DNA of 15,552 bases from an uncultured Clostridia bacterium (GTDB taxonomy: Bacteria; Bacillota; Clostridia; Christensenellales; UBA1242): positions 1 to 15,552 of the forward strand of contig CALWRL010000012.1 in the NCBI GenBank assembly GCA_944383945.1. The letters run 5' to 3'. Of this stretch, positions 5,814-12,986 are shown piece after piece (the first letter of the stretch is position 1; each line of letters opens with the position of its first letter). The notes under the pieces were generated by a model, which saw only the letters and a program-made list of their open reading frames with translations, did no database searches and was not told where the DNA came from. The position numbers were made by a program, and so were the translations under genes.

Positions 5814-6401
5814 ATGGATATCGATTATAAGAAAAAATTTTTAGAAATTTACAATAAAAACATTAAAAGAGAAGGGTGCGATAAAATTTTAGAATATCTT
5901 GAAAAAAGCGATTTTTTCAAAGCTCCAGCATCAACGAAATTTCATAGTTGTCATGAAGGTGGCCTTTGCGAACACTCGGTTAAAGTTTATGAAAGGTTTT
6001 TAAAGTTAATAATAAGCGAATATGGTGAAAACTACCAAGAAATAATTTCAAACGAATCTATTGCTATAATTTCGCTTTTGCATGATGTTTGCAAAATTGA
6101 TTGCTATAAAACCGAGATGAAAAATGTTAAAGAAAATGGAGCATGGGTTCAAAAGCCATACTTTGTTTATGAAGATAAACTTCCATATGGGCATGGCGAA
6201 AAATCTGTTTACATAATTAACGGTTTTACAAGGCTTTCAAGAGAAGAAGCAATGGCAATTAATTGGCACATGGGTGGGTTTGATTCTAGAGTTTTAGGCG
6301 GTTCGTATGCTTTAAAAGATGCATTCTACACATATCCAATTGCGCTTCTTTTTCATTTGGCAGATGTTCAAGCAACATATTTAGATGAAAAACAAAATTA
6401 A
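5814..6401 (+). CDS. HD-domain phosphohydrolase, substrate unknown
   Basis: This 195-residue soluble protein carries the metal-binding pattern of the HD superfamily: His44 and His54 (CHEGGLCEHS), the His90-Asp91 pair in SLLHDVCK, His127 in PYGHGEKS, His152 in NWHMGG and Asp184 in LADVQATY. These are conserved in a Clostridia family of about 200-residue HD proteins often annotated only as hydrolase. HD proteins cleave phosphate esters of nucleotides or RNA. The EGGLCEHS wording also recalls YhaM-type 3'-5' exoribonucleases, but the OB-fold part of YhaM is absent. It has its own promoter and no clear terminator before ftsQ, so read-through into the division genes is possible. Confidence 0.8.
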   Translation: MDIDYKKKFLEIYNKNIKREGCDKILEYLEKSDFFKAPASTKFHSCHEGGLCEHSVKVYERFLKLIISEYGENYQEIISNESIAIISLLHDVCKIDCYKTEMKNVKENGAWVQKPYFVYEDKLPYGHGEKSVYIINGFTRLSREEAMAINWHMGGFDSRVLGGSYALKDAFYTYPIALLFHLADVQATYLDEKQN

Positions 6402-6430
6402 TAAAAACTATTTTAAAAATTTTTTTAATG

Positions 6431-6439
6431 TGATATAAT
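6431..6439 (+). promoter_or_regulatory. Extended -10 promoter of ftsQ, predicted leaderless
   Basis: TGATATAAT is a perfect extended -10 box (TGnTATAAT). With a standard 6-nt gap the +1 is 6446, the G of the ftsQ GTG start codon. The -35 region is weak (TTTTAA at 6411-6416), as is common for extended -10 promoters. No Shine-Dalgarno sequence precedes the GTG. Confidence 0.65.
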
Positions 6440-6445
6440 AAGCTT

Positions 6446-7348
6446 GTGGATTTTATTAAAAAACATAAAAAAGCAATAATTATAACATCGGTAATTTTGT
6501 TTATTTTAATGGTAATCATTATTTTAATGTTTACCTTGTTTTCATTAAAAGAAGTTGAACTTTCTTTTAAAACAGAAACGCTTAACATAACATCAACCCA
6601 GCAAGAAGAAATTAAACAAAAAACATTAGAACATGGCGGAAGCGTTTTGTTTATTGGAAAAGAGAAAATTGTTAGCGAATTGGAAAGCGAGTTTCCATAT
6701 TTAAAGGTTGTTAACATTGAAACTAAATTCCCAAACAAGTTTGTTATTCATTGTGCGGAAAGAGAAGAACTTTTTTCTATATATTCAAATAACAAATACT
6801 ATAGCGTTGATGAAGAACTTAAAATATTGAAAATTTCAGCCACAAAAAGTGATAATATTCAATTAGATTTTCAGGATATAGTTTTAGATGAAACAACGGC
6901 ACCTCCAACATATAAAATTGTTAGTTTAGATTTAAATTTAAAAAATTCAAAAGAAGGGCAATTTATTAATCTCGTTCAAAACGAGGGCGGTGGATCGTAT
7001 TTTGCAAGTAAACTTCAAAAAATTGTTACTTCTATTCAAACGGCATTCGAGCAAAGCAACAGGGATATTGCTGTTATAAAAAGTCAATTTAAAAATTTCG
7101 AACTTTTTTATAAAGCAGAAAAGATTTCTGAATCTAGTTTAGCATGGCGAATTTGTTTAAGGTTAATAGACAATTCAAACTATGAAATTCAAATTGTTGA
7201 TTGTGACAGGGATTTGGATAAAAAAATATCTATAATGTATGAAGCGCTAACTTCTGCATCAAAGAATCCAAATTTATTAATTAATAGCAAACTTTTAATT
7301 TATGAAAATGTTAATAAGCAAATAGTTTATCAATTTATTGATAATTAG
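6446..7348 (+). CDS. ftsQ: Cell division protein FtsQ/DivIB
   Basis: This 300-residue bitopic protein has a short basic cytosolic N-terminus (MDFIKKHKK), one membrane helix (about 10-32) and a POTRA domain (about 34-104) with the family pattern GGSVLFI, then a helix, then EFPYLKVVNIETKFPNKFVIHCAEREELF. The outer part (about 105-300) is diverged, as is usual. FtsQ/DivIB stabilises the FtsL-FtsB complex and links the Z ring to septal peptidoglycan synthesis. The GTG start is fixed: an in-frame TGA lies at 6431-6433 and no other start precedes the membrane helix. It has no SD; the predicted transcript starts on the GTG itself. The gene ends in TAG, overlapped by the SD of the next gene. Position upstream of ftsA and ftsZ supports the call. 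Confidence 0.85.
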   Translation: MDFIKKHKKAIIITSVILFILMVIIILMFTLFSLKEVELSFKTETLNITSTQQEEIKQKTLEHGGSVLFIGKEKIVSELESEFPYLKVVNIETKFPNKFVIHCAEREELFSIYSNNKYYSVDEELKILKISATKSDNIQLDFQDIVLDETTAPPTYKIVSLDLNLKNSKEGQFINLVQNEGGGSYFASKLQKIVTSIQTAFEQSNRDIAVIKSQFKNFELFYKAEKISESSLAWRICLRLIDNSNYEIQIVDCDRDLDKKISIMYEALTSASKNPNLLINSKLLIYENVNKQIVYQFIDN

Positions 7349-7356
7349 GAGGTTAT

Positions 7357-8037
7357 ATGAAAAGGTTATTATTATCGGTTGTTAATTTGGTTTTGGCAAG
7401 TTTAATGCTTCTTTTGTTGGTTGCACCAATTGCTAAATTTAATACAGAAACTCTTGAAGGTGAATTAACAACAAAATGGGGGCAAGCTGCTGCTGGAATA
7501 TACTTTGTTGAAACCATTTTTATTGATGATGCAAAACTTGACCAAGCATCAAAAGATTGGTTAGACAAGGAACTTGAACTTTCATCTAAAGTTTTAAAAG
7601 GCGAAATAACAGCAGAGCAAAAACAACAACAATTATTAATTTCTCCGGAACAAAACAGATATGATGTTTATAACTTTGCTACGCAAGAAAATTTAATTCT
7701 TTACGGGTTAAATCCAAATTCTGGAAACATGATAAAACAAACAAAAACTGTTTCAACGCTTGTTTTTGTGTATGTAATTTGCGCTGGGTTAACTGTTTTG
7801 ATATCTTTTATAACAGTTTTCTTAAATTTTAGAAAATTAAAAGGGTTGGGAACATTTTTGACATTTATTGCATTTGCGTTAAGTGTTGCGTTGTCAATTG
7901 TTATTGAACTAACTTTAAAAGTTCAGGGAACCCTTGTAAGAATTTCATCTGCGGTTCATTGGGCGTTGTATGTTTTCATAGGATATGCGTTTATATATAT
8001 GATAATAAGGAGTTTTCTAAATAGAGTAACAAATTAG
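7357..8037 (+). CDS. Four-helix membrane protein in the division cluster, unknown function
   Basis: This 226-residue protein has predicted membrane helices at about 3-24, 132-157, 163-186 and 197-220. The roughly 105-residue stretch between helices 1 and 2 is charged and would lie outside the cell if the N-terminus is inside. AGGAGG lies 4 nt before the ATG and overlaps the ftsQ TAG stop, so it is cotranscribed with ftsQ. A terminator follows directly. No family is recognised. Its place between ftsQ and ftsA, in a gene order otherwise devoted to division, makes an envelope or divisome accessory role a reasonable hypothesis, without proof. Confidence 0.75.
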   Translation: MKRLLLSVVNLVLASLMLLLLVAPIAKFNTETLEGELTTKWGQAAAGIYFVETIFIDDAKLDQASKDWLDKELELSSKVLKGEITAEQKQQQLLISPEQNRYDVYNFATQENLILYGLNPNSGNMIKQTKTVSTLVFVYVICAGLTVLISFITVFLNFRKLKGLGTFLTFIAFALSVALSIVIELTLKVQGTLVRISSAVHWALYVFIGYAFIYMIIRSFLNRVTN

Positions 8038-8051
8038 TTATAAATTCTTAA

Positions 8052-8082
8052 AAAACAGTTGACTTTTTCAACTGTTTTTTTT
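8052..8082 (+). terminator. Terminator of ftsQ unit, overlapping the ftsA promoter
   Basis: AAAACAGTTGA (8052-8062), loop CTTTT and TCAACTGTTTT (8068-8078) form an 11-bp stem running into an 8-T tract (8075-8082). The left arm and loop contain the -35 box of the ftsA promoter and the T-tract runs into its -10 box. Confidence 0.85.
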
Positions 8083-8087
8083 ATAAT
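8059..8087 (+). promoter_or_regulatory. Promoter of ftsA-ftsZ inside the terminator
   Basis: TTGACT (8059-8064), exactly 17 nt, and perfect TATAAT (8082-8087); predicted +1 near 8094 and a leader of about 61 nt before the ATG at 8155. Upstream in-frame ATG codons at 8059-8090 precede this +1 or lack an SD, supporting the 8155 start. Confidence 0.75.
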
Positions 8088-8154
8088 TATGAAGAAAATT
8101 GATTATTTATGCATTGCATCAAATAATTCAAAACTAAGGAGAAATTTACTAAAA

Positions 8155-9306
8155 ATGCAAAAGAAATATGCGGCCATAATGGACATTGGCTCATCTAAAA
8201 TAACGGTTTTAATTGGACAAATTGGTTGCAATAATTCTTTTATCATAAAAGGATTTGGGGAAAGCCAATATGCTGGATTTTCTGAAGGTGAGTTTTTAGA
8301 GCCAGAAAACTTAAAGTATGCAATTAGTCTTGCAATATCAAATGCTCAAGAACAATCTAAAATGAAAATCGAAGCTTTGTATGTTGGCGTTCCTGCAGAA
8401 TTTTGCTTTTGTGATTGTATGGAAGTTGAATCAAATTTTAAGAAAAAGGTTAGAATTACAGATGATGATATATCTTACTTATATTCTAAGGCTTTAAATA
8501 AAGATTTGATGAAAACTAAAACATTATTATCTTGTAAAACCCTATGGTTTAAATTGGATGATGGCAGAAAAATTTTTGAAGTTGGGAAGCAAAAGAGCAA
8601 TAAAATTCGTGCAAAAGTTAGCTTAATGTATGTTGAAAACAATTTTATTTCAATTATGAATGATGTTTTAGAGCAAGTTGGCGTTGTTTCTGTTGAATAC
8701 ATTTCTTCATCGCTTGCTCAGGCAAACTTTTTGTTAGATGATGTTGAAAAACAAAGAGGAGTAATTATTATTGACATTGGTTACATAACAAGCAGTGTTA
8801 GCGGAATTTTGGGCGATGGCTTAGCTGGGCTTAATTCGTTTTCGCTTGGTGGAGCACACATAAGCGGAGATTTTTGTGAAGCGTTTTCAATTAGTTTTTC
8901 TGAGGCAGAAAAATTAAAGAACGAAATTGTTTTAAGTGTTAATTCAAAAAAGGTAGGGAATTATGAGGTTAATGTTGAAAATCAAATTTTGCTTGTGCCA
9001 GTTTTTTCTGCAAATGAAATAGTAAAAGAAAAAATTGATCTATTTGCATCGCTAATAAAAAGATGTTTGCAAAAATTTTCAGAGCAAAATTTGGAAAATG
9101 TTCAAGTTTACTTGACAGGAGGCGGACTTTCGTATATAAATGGAAGTAGAGAATATCTTGAAAAATGTTTAGGAAGAGATATAAAAATTCTTTCGCCAAG
9201 TATTCCTGCATTTGCAAAGCCTCATTTTTCTAGTTGTATTAGTGTATTGAATGAAGCTTTAAAAAAGCAAAATCAATCTAAAAATTGGTTTTCAAAAATT
9301 TTTTAA
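8155..9306 (+). CDS. ftsA: Cell division protein FtsA
   Basis: This 383-residue actin-like protein tethers FtsZ filaments to the membrane. It shows the phosphate-1 motif MDIGSSKITVLIG (about 9-21), a 1C domain region (about 85-165), phosphate-2 DIGYITSSVSG (207-217), LGGAHISGDF near 231-240, the adenosine motif LTGGG (320-324), and a C-terminal amphipathic anchor ending NWFSKIF. Phosphate-2 departs from the usual DIGGGTTD. The ATG at 8155 is preferred because the phosphate-1 strand follows at once; AAGGAG (8136-8141) lies 13 nt upstream, a long gap. ftsZ starts 15 nt after the stop. It is transcribed from its own promoter, separately from ftsQ. Confidence 0.9.
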   Translation: MQKKYAAIMDIGSSKITVLIGQIGCNNSFIIKGFGESQYAGFSEGEFLEPENLKYAISLAISNAQEQSKMKIEALYVGVPAEFCFCDCMEVESNFKKKVRITDDDISYLYSKALNKDLMKTKTLLSCKTLWFKLDDGRKIFEVGKQKSNKIRAKVSLMYVENNFISIMNDVLEQVGVVSVEYISSSLAQANFLLDDVEKQRGVIIIDIGYITSSVSGILGDGLAGLNSFSLGGAHISGDFCEAFSISFSEAEKLKNEIVLSVNSKKVGNYEVNVENQILLVPVFSANEIVKEKIDLFASLIKRCLQKFSEQNLENVQVYLTGGGLSYINGSREYLEKCLGRDIKILSPSIPAFAKPHFSSCISVLNEALKKQNQSKNWFSKIF

Positions 9307-9321
9307 TTTAAGGAGAAAATT

Positions 9322-10521
9322 ATGTATTCAGAAACCAGTATCGGACCAGTTGCAAATATTAAAGTTGTTGGAATTGGCGGAGGCGGGAACAATGCCGTTA
9401 ACAGAATGATTAATGCTAACATAACAAGTGCACAATTTGTTGCAATTAACACAGATAAACAAGCACTTTTAATGAGCAAAGCAGATTTACGCCTTCAAAT
9501 TGGCGAAAAATTAACAAGAGGACTTGGTGCTGGTGCAGATCCAGAAGTTGGACAAAAAGCAGCAGAAGAAAGCAAAGCAAGCATAACAGAAATGCTTAAA
9601 GATTCCGACCTTGTTTTTATTACAGCAGGAATGGGTGGTGGAACAGGAACAGGTGCAGCTCCTGTTGTTGCTCAAATAGCAAAAGAAATGGGAATTTTAA
9701 CCATTGCTGTTGTAACAAAGCCTTTTAATTTTGAAGGCAGAAAGCGTATGGAAAACGCAGAATTAGGCTTGGAAAATTTGGGGAAATATGTTGATACATT
9801 GGTTGTTATTCCAAACGACAAACTTTTAAAACTTGTTCCAAAAGGAACACCAATTGTTGAGGCGTTTAGATATGCAGATGATGTTTTGCGTCAAGGTATC
9901 CAAGGAATTTCAGATTTGATTGTTACACCAAGTTTAATTAACCTAGACTTTGCCGATGTTCGTTCTATCATGAAAAATAAAGGTCTTGCACACATGGGAA
10001 TAGGCCGTGGAACAGGTGAAAACAAAACAATAGAAGCAGTAAGACAAGCAGTTTCAAGTCCATTATTAGAAACAACAATTGAAGGAGCAACAGGTGTTTT
10101 AATCAATGTTAAGGGTGGAAACGATTTGCCTCTTGATGAAGTTTATGAAGCTGTTGACCTTGTTAAAGAAGTTGTTGACGAAAGCGGAAACATAATTTTC
10201 GGTGCGGCAATAGACGAAGCTATGAGCGATGAAGTTGAAATAACAATTATCGCAACAGGCTTTAAGGCAATTATCGAAAAAGAACCAGAAGTTGAAAAAG
10301 CAAGAGAAGAAGTTAAAGCTTATGGTGGATTTGATAAAGACAAATATGATTCTTATGTTCAAAGAGAAGAAAGCCAAGCAGATAATTTCTCTGTTAGAAG
10401 AGTAGAGGAAAGACAAATTGAAAGAGAAGAAGAAAGATTTGTTGAAGCTCCAACATCAAGAATTTCAATAAGAGAAGCTGATATTCCTCCATTCCTTAGA
10501 AAAATTAAAAAAGATAGATAA
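9322..10521 (+). CDS. ftsZ: Cell division GTPase FtsZ
   Basis: This 399-residue tubulin homologue polymerises into the Z ring. The nucleotide-binding domain starts at IKVVGIGGGGNNAVNRM (about 13-29), the tubulin signature GGGTGTG is at 105-111, and the T7 catalytic loop NLDFAD at 207-212. The C-terminal GTPase-activating domain is followed by a charged linker (about 317-385) and the conserved tail peptide DIPPFLRKIKK (387-397), which binds FtsA and other partners. Length and motifs are standard, so the protein should be active. AAGGAG lies 6 nt before the ATG. A strong terminator follows the TAA. Confidence 0.98.
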   Translation: MYSETSIGPVANIKVVGIGGGGNNAVNRMINANITSAQFVAINTDKQALLMSKADLRLQIGEKLTRGLGAGADPEVGQKAAEESKASITEMLKDSDLVFITAGMGGGTGTGAAPVVAQIAKEMGILTIAVVTKPFNFEGRKRMENAELGLENLGKYVDTLVVIPNDKLLKLVPKGTPIVEAFRYADDVLRQGIQGISDLIVTPSLINLDFADVRSIMKNKGLAHMGIGRGTGENKTIEAVRQAVSSPLLETTIEGATGVLINVKGGNDLPLDEVYEAVDLVKEVVDESGNIIFGAAIDEAMSDEVEITIIATGFKAIIEKEPEVEKAREEVKAYGGFDKDKYDSYVQREESQADNFSVRRVEERQIEREEERFVEAPTSRISIREADIPPFLRKIKKDR

Positions 10522-10525
10522 TTAT

Positions 10526-10553
10526 AAAAACCAAACTTATGTTTGGTTTTTTT
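10526..10553 (+). terminator. Rho-independent terminator after ftsZ
   Basis: AAAAACCAAAC (10526-10536), loop TTAT and GTTTGGTTTTT (10541-10551) form an 11-bp stem with a 7-T run. Confidence 0.9.
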
Positions 10554-10560
10554 GTTTTAA

Positions 10561-10787
10561 TAATAGCTAAAATAGAAAGTTTAAAAACTTTTATAAGTAC
10601 GCATATAAACTTGTTAATATATACAAGTGTTGTTATATGATGCTTAAGCCATAATAGAGCAGTAGCATAGGTTTGTTAAGCAATTTAATTGAAGCTTTAA
10701 TAACAACATTTTTTTAAGCATATAAATCGATTAAAACAAAAATTAGCAATGCTTAAAAAGATAGATAATAGTATTATTACAAGCAAT
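10561..10787 (+). other. Gene-free, repeat-rich structured intergenic stretch
   Basis: No ORF of note is present in either strand. Local hairpins include AAAGTTT-AA-AAACTTT (10576-10591) and ACTTGT/ACAAGT (about 10609-10628). Longer complementary pairs are TGTTGTTAT (10628-10636) with ATAACAACA (10700-10708), and TTTTTAAGCAT (10711-10721) with ATGCTTAAAAA (10749-10759). The hexamer TTAAGC or its complement appears four times in 120 bp. A terminator-like hairpin with a 3' T5 ends the stretch on the plus strand. It may encode a small structured RNA or be a regulatory DNA site; no clear promoter was found. Confidence 0.35.
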
Positions 10788-10816
10788 AAAAAAAACGGAC
10801 ATTTTGTCCGCTTTTT
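10788..10816 (-). terminator. Terminator of the surface protein gene, possibly bidirectional
   Basis: CGGACA (10796-10801), loop TTT and TGTCCG (10805-10810) form a GC-rich stem. On the minus strand it is followed by eight T residues just after the gene stop; on the plus strand it is followed by CTTTTT, so it could also end a plus-strand RNA from the ftsZ side. Confidence 0.85.
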
Positions 10817-10823
10817 ATAAAAT

Positions 10824-12866
10824 TTATTTTTTAATTTTATCGAGTTGCTCTAAAATTTTCATTTCTTTATTTTGAAGTTTTTGTCTTTTTGAAAGATATG
10901 AATTAAGACCTAATTGACTTTTCTTATTTTTATTTGAAGTTTCATAGGAAGCTTCAAGGTCTTCAATTTCTTTTCTAACTTGTTGAAGTTGCAACTCAAA
11001 ATTTTCTTTTTCTAGAATTTTTTGATCTCTTTCTCTTTGTTCAACTTGTTTATTAAGAGTTTTATTTCTATCGTAAGCATTTTTAGTTTTCTTTGATGGT
11101 CTTTTAATTTTAATTTTCTTAATATAGAAGATAACAATTCCAGCTATTAAGCAAACACCAAATAAAATTGATGGAACAATATACCAAGATATAGAAGGGT
11201 TTGATGAAGGAGCCGTTGTGTCATCATCGCCGTCATCTGGATTTGTTGGGTCTACTGGGGCATCGTAACTGTATGCAATAAGTGATCTGTTAACTTCTTT
11301 TGTTGGATCTAATTTTAATAAGTCGTCGAATGTTACAGGCCCTGTTGGAAGATATTTAACTTCTGTTTCGCCTTCTTCAGCTTTTAAAATATACTTGTTT
11401 TCTTCGGTGTTTTCAAATGCTGATGTAGCAGAAACGAATTTGTTTAGTCTAACATCATCTATAAAAGCAACACCTGTTGTTGGGTTTTCTTCTGTTCCAA
11501 ATTCTATAACAAATTTAACATTTCTGTCTGTGCTGTCAACTTTTATGAACGCATGGAATGTTGCCCATTCATTGTTTGTTCCGTCATATTCAACATAAGA
11601 ATATATGTTTTCATTAGAATATATTACTTTATCTTTATTATCTATTATATAAAAGTTTAAGCTATTTGTTTGGTTTGCGTTTGCTGGGGTATTGAATTTA
11701 AAGCTAATTTCATAATATTTATTTTTAGTTAAAACGATTGTTGAACTTTGAATTGTTTGATATCCGTTATCGTTTGCTAAAACTAAAACATTGTTATGAT
11801 TTGTTGTAATATCTGAACCATCTGCATTTTTAGGATTAACTAAATCTAAACCTAAATTGTTGGCAATTGTTTCGAAAATTGTTTTGTTTGTGTTGATAAC
11901 TCCATAATCTGTTGTTCCGCCACTAACTTTTTGTGTCCAGTTTGCAGGGCGTAAATCTGATAATGAATTGTAGTTGTTAACATTCCAATTTTGATTGTCG
12001 GTTACATTAAAATAACCATTAGGAATGTATACATAGTTGCTGTTTTGTGTTAAAAACGAAGCTTTTTGTGCTTTTTTGTCTTCTGTTAAGTCATTAAATT
12101 GTTTGTAATCAACGCTAAACAAACGCATCGTGTCAACAGCTGCATATCCAATTTGTTCGTTCTTTGTTGTTGTTTTGTCTTCATCTTCACCGCTTTCAAC
12201 AATGTTTCCAAATAAAATTTGAAGTTTAACTCTTGTTTCTTTAAACTCATTTCCCTGAATTAAAAAGGCATAAGTAACATAGTTTTCAGATGCCGATTTA
12301 ATTGCGTCCATAGCAACAATCTTGTTTGTTTCTTGGTCGATAACTTTTGCATTAATTCCATAGTTGGTTGATGTGTTATCCAACTTAACAACTTTAACAT
12401 TAAAAGTTAAAACAAAATAGCCATGAGCAGGAATAACTATTTCTGGGCTTTCAATTCCAGCAACTCCTTTTTCATTTAAAAGGAATAAAAGCCCATATTT
12501 GTTTCCTGAAAGACCGTCTGTTCCTATTGTATTATATTTAACTGCTTCATCTCCGTAAGTAAAAACTCCGTCTGGGGAAGTGAAGTCTGCAACGCCTGGG
12601 TTAACGATTGAAGTTTCGCCATAAACAGGAGTTGTCCATCCTTCTGATGTTCCAGACTCAAAATCTGTGTTGATTCCAAGCGAACCTGTAAGTTCTTGGT
12701 CGTTTTCAGTTCCTTCGCCATTTTGAGATATTAAATCTTCAATTGAAAACGCTGGTTTTTCTTCATCTGCATACACAGTTGTAATAAAGTTTGCAAAAGG
12801 GAAGAATGCAAAAATCAAAAGCATGCAAATTGAAATTTTTAAAAATAATTTATTATTTTTAGCCAT
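10824..12866 (-). CDS. Membrane-anchored surface protein with two CBM-like modules and cytosolic coiled coil
   Basis: This 680-residue protein has a signal peptide (about 1-33, likely cut after VYA). Two outer regions each resemble jelly-roll carbohydrate-binding modules of the CBM4_9/galactose-binding type: one opens with NTDFESGTSEGW and closes near AAVDTMRLFSV (about 66-255); the other opens near YIPNGYFNVTDNQNW and closes with AFIDDVRLNKF (about 280-480). A Pro/Asp/Thr-rich linker precedes one membrane helix (about 562-582), a basic stop-transfer stretch (KKIKIKRPSKK) and a Gln/Glu/Lys-rich coiled coil to residue 680 in the cytosol. There is no LPXTG motif. The ATG has AAGGA 7 nt upstream. 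It may bind glycans outside while its tail contacts an inner partner; this is inference. Confidence 0.75.
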   Translation of the reverse strand: MAKNNKLFLKISICMLLIFAFFPFANFITTVYADEEKPAFSIEDLISQNGEGTENDQELTGSLGINTDFESGTSEGWTTPVYGETSIVNPGVADFTSPDGVFTYGDEAVKYNTIGTDGLSGNKYGLLFLLNEKGVAGIESPEIVIPAHGYFVLTFNVKVVKLDNTSTNYGINAKVIDQETNKIVAMDAIKSASENYVTYAFLIQGNEFKETRVKLQILFGNIVESGEDEDKTTTKNEQIGYAAVDTMRLFSVDYKQFNDLTEDKKAQKASFLTQNSNYVYIPNGYFNVTDNQNWNVNNYNSLSDLRPANWTQKVSGGTTDYGVINTNKTIFETIANNLGLDLVNPKNADGSDITTNHNNVLVLANDNGYQTIQSSTIVLTKNKYYEISFKFNTPANANQTNSLNFYIIDNKDKVIYSNENIYSYVEYDGTNNEWATFHAFIKVDSTDRNVKFVIEFGTEENPTTGVAFIDDVRLNKFVSATSAFENTEENKYILKAEEGETEVKYLPTGPVTFDDLLKLDPTKEVNRSLIAYSYDAPVDPTNPDDGDDDTTAPSSNPSISWYIVPSILFGVCLIAGIVIFYIKKIKIKRPSKKTKNAYDRNKTLNKQVEQRERDQKILEKENFELQLQQVRKEIEDLEASYETSNKNKKSQLGLNSYLSKRQKLQNKEMKILEQLDKIKK

Positions 12867-12916
12867 AATTCATTCCTTTTAAAATATTTATTATTCTTTA
12901 ATGAATTCTAGATGTT

Positions 12917-12945
12917 AGTATACTTAACTTTAGTGAAAATACCAA
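12917..12945 (-). promoter_or_regulatory. Promoter of surface protein gene
   Basis: On the minus strand TTGGTA (12945-12940), 17 nt and TATACT (12922-12917) predict +1 near 12910 and a 44-nt leader with AAGGAA before the ATG. The -10 lies in the palindrome AGTATACT (12917-12924), which also reads TATACT on the plus strand. Confidence 0.65.
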
Positions 12946-12974
12946 GCATTTTAAATAAAAATAAAAAAAAACAA

Positions 12975-12980
12975 GATAAT
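12975..12980 (+). promoter_or_regulatory. Possible -10 box placing +1 on a GTG start
   Basis: GATAAT (5 of 6 to consensus) ends 6 nt before GTG 12987, so the expected +1 is the G of that codon. The -35 region is poor and there is no SD. A competing plus-strand TATACT (12919-12924) would put +1 near 12931, two bases before another in-frame GTG at 12933. Confidence 0.35.
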
Positions 12981-12986
12981 AATTAT

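Noticed and set aside
8059..8154. Longer FtsA start at 8059 or 8089
   Set aside because: These codons precede or overlap the predicted transcription start, lie in the terminator/promoter module, and add a tail unlike FtsA; ATG 8155 directly precedes the phosphate-1 strand.
10099..10416. Minus-strand ORF inside ftsZ
   Set aside because: Antisense of a well-conserved gene, with Phe/Asn-rich low-complexity product and no start signals.
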